Shown here: in pieces, positions 17,423-25,930 of the stretch | Numbering within the stretch: the stretch's first letter is position 1 | Layout of the letters: every line of letters begins with the position of its first letter | NCBI GenBank assembly: GCA_000174895.1 | Contig: ACOK01000114.1 | Location: 1-64,000 of the forward strand | Direction of reading: 5' to 3' | Length of the DNA stretch: 64,000 nucleotides | Source: Ruminococcus flavefaciens FD-1 | GTDB taxonomy: Bacteria; Bacillota; Clostridia; Oscillospirales; Ruminococcaceae | Made by a program: the position numbers and the translations under genes | The notes under the pieces: generated by a model | Database searches by the model: none | Seen by the model: the letters and a program-made list of their open reading frames with translations, nothing else | What the model was told of the DNA's origin: nothing

Positions 17423-19288
17423 TTACTTTTGGGAAGCCTTGTCGAATGACTTTATCTTTCCGAGTAAAAATGATTTTAGCATAACTACATCTGCTATATC
17501 AAATTCATTATCTTTGTTCAGATCCATATATAACGAAGGAGTATAATCGTCAGCCCATTCTATGAGCCATGCTTTAGCCCTTACGAGATCAAGAGAATCT
17601 ATTACTCTGTCAAAATTAAAGTCACCCATGATCTCATATGGATAATCATCTGTTTCAAAAACGATATCATTTTTCAGTGCCTTAAGTGTGCCATAGGTAT
17701 AATCGGTTTCAAGAACGCAGAAAACTGAATCGGCTTCAAAATTGCCAATGAGATCTTCATCTATCTGCTTCATGTGCTTCTTGAAATCAATCGAACCTTC
17801 GAGTATCGGGCCTTCCTCCTGATCTTTTCTTACTACGATATATGTTTCATATGTGTTACTGATCCAATGGCCGTCTACATCGTATTCATCTTTGTAAAGA
17901 TCGTACTCATGACCGTTAACTGTATAAGTTTTGCAGAGCGTCGGCTCAAGTATATCAGGAATACGGTGAGATGAACGGATGTCCTTGAAATTATATTGCA
18001 GCGGATGATCATTGCTGTTTTCGATAATGATTATATCTGTATACTTATAATCGTTTTTACCAGAGAGATTATAGGATAGCTGATAGCTGTCCTTATATGT
18101 GTTCTCAAATTTATAATCAGCGGTCACAGTATTGTCCGGTCCGATAATGTGGTATTGATTCAGACCGTCAGGTTGTTCTATTCCTGCATAAAATCTGGAG
18201 ATTTCACTTGCATCCGTACTCGCTGAAAAGCATCCGTTCTCGGCAGCATACATAGATCCGTTGGTAGTACTTGAATAGTAAATGTACGGAGGTATGATCT
18301 CACCTCTGCCACCATCGCTGTTATTAACTACCTGAACGTATTTTTTATCATCATCAGTAACAATATCTGTTGTAGTTGTCGGTACAGTAGTTGTTGTATT
18401 CTCCTGTGTGGCCGATGCAGATGTAGTTGATGAGGTTGTTGAAGTAGTTGTTTCAGTTGTGGTTGTTGCTGTAGTAACAGGCTTTGGAGCGTTGATCTTT
18501 AAGCTGTTGATCTTAGTTGTGCATACGCTTTCCCAGCCTGCAACCATGAAATTGACAGATGCCAGGTCACCCACAACCCAGCCTAAAGATTCCCATGCTT
18601 TAAAATGCTCTGATACGTTGATCGTACCTGATTTTCTCGGTTCTTTACGAACACTGAAATACTGAGAAAAACCTTTTGCCGATGTATAGTAAGTACTGCC
18701 CGCAAGATCTGATCTGAATATATCATATTCTGCACCGTCAATAACGACAGTTTTCATTTTATCGCCGGTCGGGCGCCAGTTTTCCCAGTTTTCAATAATA
18801 TTGAACTCACTAACAGGAGAATATAGTCCGACATCTGATTTAGGTGAAGTTAGTATGCCGATTACACCAAATCTTGCACTTCCTCCTTCACTACAAAGAG
18901 ATAAATCCTGTTCAGCATCAAAATCAATGCTTATTGGCCCCATTTCCAGAGCGTTGGTTCTCTGCTCGTATTCATATCCGTAATCGGCTTCAAACCATCC
19001 GGAGGTTACGAATGAATCCCAATCTACATCTATAGTTCCGTCGTCTTTGACAGTCATTGAACCATTGGGAGTTCCCTTAGTATCATTTGGGATTTCAAGG
19101 AAGACGTTGTATGTTAAACCGTTATCGTCGATTCCCTTGTTACTGATTTTATCCTTATCAACGGCATATGTCTGCTCTTCACTTGCTGCATATACTGTGT
19201 CGATAGCAGCAGGAGGGACTGCAGGGAAATAAGTGCAGGATAAGACCATTGCAGCTGCCATAGCGGATAATACTCTTTTTATTTTCAT
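17423..19288 (-). CDS. Dockerin protein with two GH11-xylanase-like modules
   Basis: 621 aa. Signal peptide about 1-35. Module 1 (about 45-265) follows the GH11 pattern: YSPVSEFNIIENWENWRP with the nucleophile-position Glu, EYDIFRSDL, FSQYFSVRKEPRKSGTINVSEHFKAWESLGW. In the last strand, where GH11 has TEGYQSSG, the sequence is VAGWESVC, so the acid/base Glu appears to be Ala. A Thr-rich linker (about 268-310) leads to module 2 (315-555), a more distant relative (HEYDLYKDEY, ETYIVVRKDQ, IDFKKHM). The C-terminal dockerin has GDFNFDRVIDSLD and DLNKDNEFDIAD. It may bind rather than cut xylan. SD aaaaggag precedes ATG 19288. The assignment is by pattern only. Confidence 0.65.
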   Translation of the reverse strand: MKIKRVLSAMAAAMVLSCTYFPAVPPAAIDTVYAASEEQTYAVDKDKISNKGIDDNGLTYNVFLEIPNDTKGTPNGSMTVKDDGTIDVDWDSFVTSGWFEADYGYEYEQRTNALEMGPISIDFDAEQDLSLCSEGGSARFGVIGILTSPKSDVGLYSPVSEFNIIENWENWRPTGDKMKTVVIDGAEYDIFRSDLAGSTYYTSAKGFSQYFSVRKEPRKSGTINVSEHFKAWESLGWVVGDLASVNFMVAGWESVCTTKINSLKINAPKPVTTATTTTETTTSTTSSTTSASATQENTTTTVPTTTTDIVTDDDKKYVQVVNNSDGGRGEIIPPYIYYSSTTNGSMYAAENGCFSASTDASEISRFYAGIEQPDGLNQYHIIGPDNTVTADYKFENTYKDSYQLSYNLSGKNDYKYTDIIIIENSNDHPLQYNFKDIRSSHRIPDILEPTLCKTYTVNGHEYDLYKDEYDVDGHWISNTYETYIVVRKDQEEGPILEGSIDFKKHMKQIDEDLIGNFEADSVFCVLETDYTYGTLKALKNDIVFETDDYPYEIMGDFNFDRVIDSLDLVRAKAWLIEWADDYTPSLYMDLNKDNEFDIADVVMLKSFLLGKIKSFDKASQK

Positions 19289-19337
19289 TCCGACATCTCC
19301 TTTTCATTAATTAAATAAATATGTTCTTTTGGCGTCT

Positions 19338-19373
19338 ATTGATAAAATATTAGCAATATAATATTTTATCAAT
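19338..19373. promoter_or_regulatory. 15-bp perfect palindrome in the leader of the GH11-like gene
   Basis: attgataaaatatta and its exact complement flank a 6-nt loop. On the minus strand it lies just after a TATAAT-like box (gttataatt), so it sits at or near the transcription start. It is either an operator or a leader hairpin. Confidence 0.55.
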
Positions 19374-19621
19374 TATAACATATTTTGAGGTTGAAAGCTA
19401 TTCGTTTATTGCTATTATGCTATGAATGCAGGATCTGTATCCGTATTGCACTCTTTAACGCACAACGATCTTTTTTATTTCCAGAATAAAGTATTGTTGA
19501 TAGATGTGCCTCTAAATGAAAAGGAAATAATTATCTGAATATTAAATGTTTTACAATGACGACATATTCTGTTTCTTTGATAAATCAGATCATCACAGCT
19601 TGATTATCAGTGCATATTTAT

Positions 19622-19700
19622 CAGAAAAGTTGATATTTGTATCAACTTTCTGATTTTATTGTATCCCGAAAAGTCCCCGGAATTAGATTCCGAGGACTTG
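19622..19700. terminator. Two hairpins downstream of the transglutaminase gene
   Basis: One hairpin pairs agttgata with tatcaact (19622-19652); another pairs aagtccccgg with ccgaggactt (19671-19700), with T-rich sequence on both sides. The remainder of 19374-19751 shows no gene. Confidence 0.55.
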
Positions 19701-19751
19701 CTTTTTGAAAAATATATACTCTGAATAAATGACGGTTACTGTTCGTGATTA

Positions 19752-22643
19752 TTATTTCTTCTCAGGTAATTCGGTAATAAGTGAAAGCTTGTATTTCTGG
19801 ATAGCAAGTGCATCTGCATTAGTAACACCGTCACCTACATTATAACAGTCGGCATTAATGCGACCCTGATCTGTAAGCTTGAACTTTGAAGGATTTGAAA
19901 GAGTCTGCATTATTAAAACTGCGTCTGAAAGGTCAACATTTCCGTCACAGTTTGAATCACCGTAAAGAATATTTTCAGTTGCTGTATTGAATATCTTTGA
20001 ATTTACTGTACCGGAAAGCTTTACTGTCTCAACAATGATTTCTTTCAGGTCTTTTTCTATGACGAATGTCTTACTGTCACTTATTGCTTCCTTTGAGAGG
20101 ATATATCCTCCGCCATATTTTATTGTATCGCCAAAGTAAAGAAGTTCATTCTCACCCTCTGATACTGCAATAACGACACCATAAGAATTATGCTCGCCAT
20201 CCCTCTTCAATTCATAGATGGAAATATCATCGGGAGTACTGAGTGAATCTGCCTCCTGAGTTTTTTCTACAAGACCTATAAGATACTTTGATGGTGATTC
20301 AAAATCTTTATAAGCTGAAACATATTCCATCGTCCAGTTTCCTTTGATTATATTCTTGCCGAAAACACGATCGCCGATAAGAGGTTCTTTTAACTGGTAT
20401 GCTCTGCAGCTTTCACCCTTTGAAGGATGTGCAGGGTTTCTCTGACAGTCATAGCAGTAGGGAAAAGAATAGTTCTTTCTGCCCTTAATATCGGCATCCG
20501 TGTCTGCACCGTAATACTTTTCATTGCCGACAACTCTGTAGTAAACTGTATAGTCTCCGACTTCGGCAGCAGTCGGGATCTTTTCACTCCATTCGCCGTT
20601 CTCGCCTATCTTATACTGAAGTGTACCGCCCGAAGCCTTGCCTGCTTCGATAAGTTCCTGAAGCGAACCTGTATACTCCATTTCCTTTCCCTTAGGAAGA
20701 ATGAGGTTAGGAGTTTCCTTTTTGACTGTAGTTGTTGTCGCAGGCTTTGTAGTGGTAGTTGTGGGCTTTGCTGTGGTTGTGGTAGTAGGCTTCTTTGTGG
20801 TAGTTGTAGGCTTTGCTGTAGTTGTGGTAGTAGGCTTCTTTGTAGTAGTTGTAGGCTTTGCTGTGGTTGTGGTAGTAGGCTTCTTTGTGGTAGTTGTGGG
20901 CTTTGCTGTGGTTGTAGTCGTCGTCGTGGTTGTAGTAGTAGTAGTCTTGTGTATAGTGGTTACAGCCGGATATGTATCGGGCTTCGGATCATCAGAAAGC
21001 TGCTTAATGTATATTTCAAAGTAATTCTTGAATGCAGTATGGGGGGCAACAGCGCCATAAGGAGTTTCAGTTCCATAATCTCTTGTATGGAATGAGATCT
21101 CATACTCAGCATCACCGAGTTTGAATTTGTGATCGCCTTCTTCCTTGAATACGGCTTCACCCTTTGAGTTGGAAATGCTGATCTCATAGTACATATTAGG
21201 CTCTAAATAAAGTGCCTTACCGGAATCTATGCTGTATTGTTTGGTGTAAGGAAGCTGTCCGAGATAGGAATCAGGAGATGTGGGAGCTGCCGATGTGTAG
21301 TCAATGTATTTATTGCTTTTATCGTTTTTGTCACGCATTTCTATATGGATAGGACCCTTTGTATCATCAACAATATAAGCGCAGGATATGCCTTTATAGA
21401 AAATATTCGGATCATTGATCAGCTTCATAGGACGTGTAGCAGCATCGGAATCATGTCTTGAACCTTTTTCGCCACATATATAGCCGTTATAATTCCAATC
21501 GTCACCGAAAGCAGTATAATCTACCAAGCCTTTCTGAACGCCCTGCATGAACATATCGCCTGTGACATCGACCAGATAATAGCCTTCGTCTTTGTCATTG
21601 TGCTCTAATCTGACAGCGTTGAGAGCGTGTGCGGGAATACCTACACAGAGTATATCACGATCTTTATTGATGATATCATAGCCCATTGCAGCTCCGCATA
21701 ATGCTTCAAAAGCGTGAGCCTTGCTTCCGCAGACTCCCGAATGAAATCCGAGATTTGACATTGCTGTTCCTTTAAGATTATCCATTCCACGCCTTTTATC
21801 CGCATCGGCATTATATGTGTAAATCGTGCTGTAGCGGCTGTTCATAGCGATATAATTGAAGATTTTCTCCATTTTCTGAAGATTTGTAAGTTTAGGATCA
21901 TCAAATCCGTACTTTTTCACTATCTCCTTTGCATACATTGCAGCTACAAGCCTTGAATACGGTGAGCTTGAAACTTCATTGATAAATTCAAGTCGGCCGT
22001 TCACGCATTTATTTTTATCGTATTCCGATTTGCTCAGTACTAAATCGAAAGAGGTTTTGCTTATCTCCTGGAATTTCAGGTGATCAATTCCCACAAGCTC
22101 ACGGAATTTATCCAGATCGGTATTAGTCTGATAATACGCCTTGTCGATCTTATCGTAAGCATAGATATCAGTAATTCTTGTGTAGCCGCCGAATGCGTCT
22201 TCACCTACTGTTTCAAGATCGTTTATGTTGACATAAAGCGTTGAGAAGTATGGCATATCAATATCGACAAGGGCACGTTTGTGGATCTCCTTGATGGTGT
22301 TCGGCAGTTTGATGGTCTCGACATGAATATCATCCTCATTTCTTGAGATAACGATGCCCTGCTTGTCATCACCAATTGCCGTTACGGTGTAATTACCGAT
22401 CTTTTCGGGAATAGAAACGGTATCGTGCTTGGTGACCTGCTTGTTTGTGTCATCGTAAATAAGCTGTACGGTACACTCGTTTTTGCTTGGTGAATCGGGA
22501 ACGTACACATAGGTGAGTCCGTCAACTACAGCCTCTTTCGTTGCGTCCGCAGCATAAACCGACGGAACAGGTGCGAGAGCGGTAAACTGCATAAGCATTA
22601 CAGCTGATACAGACATAGCCGCCGCTTTTTTAATGATCTTCAT
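19752..22643 (-). CDS. Dockerin protein with leucine-rich-repeat-like and transglutaminase-like domains
   Basis: 963 aa. Signal peptide about 1-32; BspA-type leucine-rich-repeat-like segment about 50-170 (VSIPEKIGNYTVTAIGDD, IKLPNTIKEIHKRAL, LETVGEDAFGG); transglutaminase/protease-like core about 225-400 with Cys in SGVCGSKAHAFEAL, His in IPAHALNAV and Asp in YYLVDVTGD; a Thr/Lys/Pro repeat linker (about 570-650); a beta domain; and a C-terminal dockerin (GDSNCDGNVDLSDAVLIMQ ... GDGVTNADALAIQK). The catalytic triad looks complete. This dockerin class differs from that of the enzymes near 3.7-16 kb. It is probably a surface or cellulosome-associated crosslinking or proteolytic protein. SD ctaaggaggg. 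Confidence 0.8.
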   Translation of the reverse strand: MKIIKKAAAMSVSAVMLMQFTALAPVPSVYAADATKEAVVDGLTYVYVPDSPSKNECTVQLIYDDTNKQVTKHDTVSIPEKIGNYTVTAIGDDKQGIVISRNEDDIHVETIKLPNTIKEIHKRALVDIDMPYFSTLYVNINDLETVGEDAFGGYTRITDIYAYDKIDKAYYQTNTDLDKFRELVGIDHLKFQEISKTSFDLVLSKSEYDKNKCVNGRLEFINEVSSSPYSRLVAAMYAKEIVKKYGFDDPKLTNLQKMEKIFNYIAMNSRYSTIYTYNADADKRRGMDNLKGTAMSNLGFHSGVCGSKAHAFEALCGAAMGYDIINKDRDILCVGIPAHALNAVRLEHNDKDEGYYLVDVTGDMFMQGVQKGLVDYTAFGDDWNYNGYICGEKGSRHDSDAATRPMKLINDPNIFYKGISCAYIVDDTKGPIHIEMRDKNDKSNKYIDYTSAAPTSPDSYLGQLPYTKQYSIDSGKALYLEPNMYYEISISNSKGEAVFKEEGDHKFKLGDAEYEISFHTRDYGTETPYGAVAPHTAFKNYFEIYIKQLSDDPKPDTYPAVTTIHKTTTTTTTTTTTTTAKPTTTTKKPTTTTTAKPTTTTKKPTTTTTAKPTTTTKKPTTTTTAKPTTTTTKPATTTTVKKETPNLILPKGKEMEYTGSLQELIEAGKASGGTLQYKIGENGEWSEKIPTAAEVGDYTVYYRVVGNEKYYGADTDADIKGRKNYSFPYCYDCQRNPAHPSKGESCRAYQLKEPLIGDRVFGKNIIKGNWTMEYVSAYKDFESPSKYLIGLVEKTQEADSLSTPDDISIYELKRDGEHNSYGVVIAVSEGENELLYFGDTIKYGGGYILSKEAISDSKTFVIEKDLKEIIVETVKLSGTVNSKIFNTATENILYGDSNCDGNVDLSDAVLIMQTLSNPSKFKLTDQGRINADCYNVGDGVTNADALAIQKYKLSLITELPEKK
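20749..20945 (-). repeat. 45-bp tandem repeat coding the Thr-rich linker
   Basis: About 3.5 copies of a 45-bp unit coding KPTTTTTAKPTTTTK, followed by a run of Thr codons. Copies differ at only a few third positions, so the array is recent and could vary in length between strains. Confidence 0.8.
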
Positions 22644-22693
22644 AATAAACCCTCCTTAGTTATATGGATTTGATATAATCTATATATTAATAT

Positions 22694-22722
22694 ATTATAT
22701 ATCATAGCATTAGATTTGTCAA
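22694..22722 (-). promoter_or_regulatory. Consensus promoter of the transglutaminase gene
   Basis: Minus strand TTGACA (22722-22717), 17 bp, TATAAT (22699-22694). The leader between it and the start is an AT-rich palindromic stretch. Confidence 0.8.
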
Positions 22723-22788
22723 TAAATTTTTGCTAAGAGTCAATAATAAAAAGTACGGATATTAAGACCGCTCGCATTGTAATAATTG

Positions 22789-22951
22789 AGAACCTGTCCA
22801 CATAGGGATTCATGCACGTCTTTTCGTCAAATTTTGCCGGTGACTGCGTTAAAAATCCTTGAAGGGCGACAGCACGTCGGCGGATTTTTGCCTTGTCACC
22901 GACAAAATTATGCCTGATAATCCGTACATTCACCCTATGTGGACAGGTTCT
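22789..22951. mobile_element. MITE-like element, family 2, copy B
   Basis: 163 bp, same orientation as 16079-16241, with 18 of 19 terminal positions matching (one change in the right repeat: caccctatg). It lies upstream of the transglutaminase promoter. No ORF. Confidence 0.85.
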
Positions 22952-22964
22952 AAAATCAAGATAA

Positions 22965-23012
22965 AAACAATATAAACATCCCTGACAGAGCATTGGGATG
23001 TTTATATTATCG
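22965..23012. terminator. Terminator-like hairpin
   Basis: ataaacatccc / gggatgtttat with a 12-nt loop at about 22972-23005, downstream of the truncated gene at 23084-23425. Confidence 0.6.
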
Positions 23013-23083
23013 CTGTTCTATTTTGGCTGTCAGTTAATGCCGGGCAGAGAATATCGGAATAACCGGCGGCATTGTCTTGATAA

Positions 23084-23425
23084 TTATTCAGCAAAATCTT
23101 CGTAAACTGTCCGGATATATACCAAAATATCATCCGGAATTGCCTCTGATCTCTTGTATGCTTCGTTGAAGTATGGCTGACAGTACTTTTTGAGCGCAGG
23201 ATCACTCAGACCCAACCACCTGAAAACATCTGCTATGGAGATATAACCGTAATCCTGGATATTCATTGCAATACCGGAAGGCATATAATCGGGCATTAAC
23301 GAATCAATGTTCCAGAACGGAACGGAAACGCCATTGTCCAAAAGATCTGTCATGAAAGCAGGATCCATGCTGCCACGTACCGAACCTTCCTGCTTTACAA
23401 GCTTTTTCATATCTTTCATATCCAT
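23084..23425 (-). pseudogene. Hypothetical protein, 5' end lost at a MITE
   Basis: 114 codons from ATG 23425 to 23084, beginning MDMKDMKKLVKQEGSVRGS. The frame stays open upstream into the MITE at 23448, and there is no ribosome site, so the original N-terminus was probably replaced by the MITE. The composition is normal for a protein (GYISIADVFRWLGLSDPALKKY) and codons look native. Family not recognised. Confidence 0.5.
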
Positions 23426-23447
23426 AAAAGAAAAGCAAAAGGTTTTA

Positions 23448-23627
23448 TTAAGGCAGCACCGCACAAAGATTGTGCTGAAGATGCGCCGACAGATTTTTCG
23501 TCAGATTGTATAGAAATTTCGCAGGCATACTTACGTATGTCAAGGGATTTCTGTGCAAGATGACGGAAAATATGCAAGCAGATTCAGTGCAAAGCCGTCA
23601 GGTGTGCTTTGTGCGGTGTTGCCTTAA
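23448..23627. mobile_element. MITE-like element, family 1, copy B (inverted)
   Basis: 180 bp, the reverse complement of the element at 12083-12287 apart from a deletion and scattered changes. Ends are ttaaggcagcaccgcacaaag and ctttgtgcggtgttgccttaa. Confidence 0.75.
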
Positions 23628-23689
23628 AGCAATAGCCGAGGGTATACTCAATATTCCTCAACCATGAGTGAATAAATCTATACGAAACA

Positions 23690-23785
23690 GATTTCCCTTT
23701 CGCTATGTGGTACTTCTGCAAGATTCCATTCAGTTGAAGAGTGGGAATCTCAGCTTGATCTTCCGTTAGAACTGGAGTTTTAAGA
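23690..23785 (+). pseudogene. Short coding remnant
   Basis: A frame ending HSVEEWESQLDLPLELEF at a TAA near 23783 has coding character but no start; a stop lies 30-odd codons upstream. Probably the tail of a gene destroyed by the adjacent MITE. The rest of 23628-23826 shows nothing else. Confidence 0.3.
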
Positions 23786-23826
23786 AAATCGGGATATTCA
23801 TAAGAAACGTTTTGGGTGATATATTA

Positions 23827-23855
23827 TTGATTTACGAGCAAGAGTATGCTATAAT
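23827..23855 (+). promoter_or_regulatory. Promoter of the DUF3990/NADAR cassette
   Basis: TTGATT (23827-23832), 17 bp, TATAAT (23850-23855); the start codon is at 23894 after SD aaggagcag. It would drive all three genes. Confidence 0.75.
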
Positions 23856-23893
23856 ATATTTATTAAAACAGACTTGTTTCATAAGGAGCAGAT

Positions 23894-24542
23894 ATGGGGA
23901 AGATTATATTATTTCATGAAACTGCCGATAAAGTTGTAGTTCCGACATATGGTCTTGGCAATGATAAGCATGACTATGGCAAAGGTTTTTACCTTACAGA
24001 AAATATTGAACTTGCAAAAGAAATGGGCTGTTTGCCGTCGTGATGAGACAAACGGATATGTTCATAAGTTTGAGATAGACATTGACGGACTGCGTATACT
24101 TGACTTTCAGAAAATAGATATATTATCATGGCTTGCTGAGCTTATGAAACATAGAGACGCCGCTGATACAAAGCGTTATCGTGTTCTTGCAAAGCAGTTT
24201 ATAGAGAAGTATGGTATTGATACCGAAGGTTATGATATAATTAAAGGCTGGAGAGCAAATGCCTCGTATTTCTATATTGCTAAGGAATTTGTACGTGACA
24301 ATATAGATCTTGATATTCTGTCTGAATTATTATCACTTGGTGGTCTTGGTATACAGTATTGTCTGAAATCGGAAGAGGCTTTTTTACGTCTTAAAGAACT
24401 CTCCGATGAACTGATAACTGTTGATTACGGTGAGTTTAATGAAAAATACAATCAGCGTGATGTATCGGCAAGAAGAAAAATGCGTGAATTAGTAGATTCT
24501 GATGCGAATAAAGTTACAAAAGTATTCAGTACATTGTTTTGA
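23894..24542 (+). pseudogene. DUF3990 protein, probable ADP-ribosyltransferase-like toxin, frameshifted
   Basis: From ATG 23894 the first frame reads MGKIILFHETADKVVVP, then GKGFYLTENIELAKE; the second frame continues WAVCRRDETNGYVHKFEID to 24542. One extra A in gaaatggg near 24023 splits what should be a single protein of about 215 aa. The FHE start, the G-x-GFYLT motif and the A-x-x-WA helix match DUF3990, a family I recall as placed in the ADP-ribosyltransferase fold (family knowledge, not tested here). It is followed after 12 bp by an uncharacterised gene and then a NADAR gene, which fits a toxin with its antitoxin. The frameshift may be a real inactivation or a homopolymer error. Confidence 0.7.
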
Positions 24543-24554
24543 GCAGGTGAGATC

Positions 24555-24974
24555 ATGAGGGCATATTCTGAAGATTATTTGAATGATGTAGTTGAGAATC
24601 AAGGAAAACTGTTTGATTATGTAGCACAGTCATTTCCCGATAAGGACACAGAGGATTTTATATCATGCTATATGAGAAGCAAAACCAGAAGCAGCATAGA
24701 TAAGTCGCAGGCTTATGTAAACACAATGACAGCTAAAGAACTCTGGGAATACTTTATTAAAAAAGATGGGTATACTTTGAAAAACGGAACTGCACTTGAT
24801 GGATTTATGCCTGACTGGATAGGTGAATTCTATGCTTATTATCAGTGGTATTATAATATACCGAGTTCAGAGGTAATAAAAAAAGTCCCTATAGACTTTA
24901 TAAAGAAAGCCTATATGGGACTGCATGATCTTGAACTCCAGCTTGCTGTACAGAAAGTGGGGGAATGCAGATGA
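24555..24974 (+). CDS. Conserved hypothetical protein between DUF3990 and NADAR genes
   Basis: 139 aa, no signal peptide or membrane segment, mostly helical and acidic, with aromatic-rich stretches (DGFMPDWIGEFYAYYQWYYNIPSSEV). SD gagcaggtgag precedes the ATG. Its stop overlaps the next start (ATGA), so it is translationally coupled to the NADAR gene. I do not recognise a named domain. Placement suggests it belongs to the same cassette, as a second antitoxin component, an adaptor or a regulator. Confidence 0.75.
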   Translation: MRAYSEDYLNDVVENQGKLFDYVAQSFPDKDTEDFISCYMRSKTRSSIDKSQAYVNTMTAKELWEYFIKKDGYTLKNGTALDGFMPDWIGEFYAYYQWYYNIPSSEVIKKVPIDFIKKAYMGLHDLELQLAVQKVGECR

Positions 24975-25444
24975 GAGTTATATGTTTCCATAATCCGGAC
25001 GAAGAGAACGGATACCTGAGCAATTGGTATCCTTCGGATTTCACTGTTGACAATATAAGATTTTCTTCAATGGAGCAGTATATGATGTATAAGAAGGCTG
25101 TGTGCTTTCATGATGATAATGTTGCTGCTCAGATATTAGAAACAAGCGATGTGGCTCAGATCAAAGCACTTGGAAGACTTGTACATAACTATAATGATCA
25201 TCATTGGAACGGAGTTCGACAGATAGTTGTTTATGAAGGCCTTATTGCAAAGTTTTCACAGAACGAGGAACTTCTGAAGAGATTAAAAGCCACAGGTGAT
25301 GACCTGTTAGCAGAATGTGCTGTTAAAGATAAAATATGGGGAATAGGTCTGTCTATGACTGATCACGATAGATTTGACCGTGATAAATGGAACGGTACCA
25401 ATTTGCTTGGATATGCTCTGATGATGATCAGAGACAGGCTCTGA
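24971..25444 (+). CDS. NADAR-family (YbiA-like) hydrolase
   Basis: 157 aa from ATG 24971 (the in-frame ATG at 24965 is too close to the SD ggggga). NADAR features are clear: GYLSNWYPSDFTVDNIRFSSMEQYMMYKKA near the N-terminus, with the Asn-Trp and Glu-Gln of the active pocket, ALGRLVH in the middle, and IWGIGLS...WNGTNLLGYALM at the end. The family hydrolyses N-glycosidic bonds; some members reverse guanine ADP-ribosylation as antitoxins of DarT-like toxins. Beside a DUF3990 gene, an antitoxin role is the simplest reading. It starts inside the previous gene's stop codon. Confidence 0.85.
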   Translation: MRVICFHNPDEENGYLSNWYPSDFTVDNIRFSSMEQYMMYKKAVCFHDDNVAAQILETSDVAQIKALGRLVHNYNDHHWNGVRQIVVYEGLIAKFSQNEELLKRLKATGDDLLAECAVKDKIWGIGLSMTDHDRFDRDKWNGTNLLGYALMMIRDRL

Positions 25445-25608
25445 TTATTGGTATGACCCCAAAAAACCACTCAAATGAAGTGTTCTGCTTAAATGCACTA
25501 TATAACAAGGTGGAATTCTTCTTGTTTTGAAAACAGTATGCTTGTTGATCTCATAGTGATCGAATATACTGCATACAAATTTATGCTTTGAAAATTATAT
25601 CAAATCAC

Positions 25609-25637
25609 TTGACAAATGCCTGTATTTGTGATATAAT
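25609..25637 (+). promoter_or_regulatory. Consensus promoter with no evident gene
   Basis: Perfect TTGACA, 17 bp, perfect TATAAT. Downstream there is only ACCCTTACCCGTACCC-like sequence, tiny ORFs of fewer than 10 codons, and the tRNA fragment at 25798. It could express a small RNA or be left from a lost gene. No other feature was seen in 25445-25797. Confidence 0.75.
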
Positions 25638-25797
25638 CATAACAGTTAAGGGAGAAGAATCATACCCTTACCCGTACCCTTATAGCAATGAAATTACTGT
25701 GAAAATAATAAAAAATATGATGGTTTTCATAAAATAAAAGGTCGTTATGTGGCTAAAATACGTTAGTTTGATATGAATTAAAACAGTATTTTGGTAT

Positions 25798-25842
25798 CTC
25801 ATAACCCAAAGGTCGTTGGTTCAAATCCAGCCGCCGCAACCA
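25798..25842 (+). repeat. 3' fragment of tRNA-Met(CAT), attachment-site-like, copy 2
   Basis: Same as 1960-2004 except one base (cccaa for cccga) in the anticodon stem. It starts at the anticodon loop, has the T arm, acceptor 3' strand and CCA, and lacks a 5' half. It lies 23,838 bp from copy 1 in the same orientation. Confidence 0.8.
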
Positions 25843-25846
25843 GAAA

Positions 25847-25876
25847 AATCCCCGAAACTAAGCCGTTTCGGGGATT
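25847..25876 (+). terminator. tRNA-type terminator, copy 2
   Basis: The 12-bp stem aatccccgaaac / gtttcggggatt, identical to copy 1, followed by acttattt. Confidence 0.7.
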
Positions 25877-25930
25877 ACTTATTTAAGGTGGATTTTTGAT
25901 TTGACCCCTTAACTAAAAAATGATGTATCG

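Noticed and set aside
20701-21024. Valine-rich 107-aa ORF on the plus strand
   Set aside because: It is the antisense reading of the Thr-codon repeat in the transglutaminase gene and has no ribosome site.
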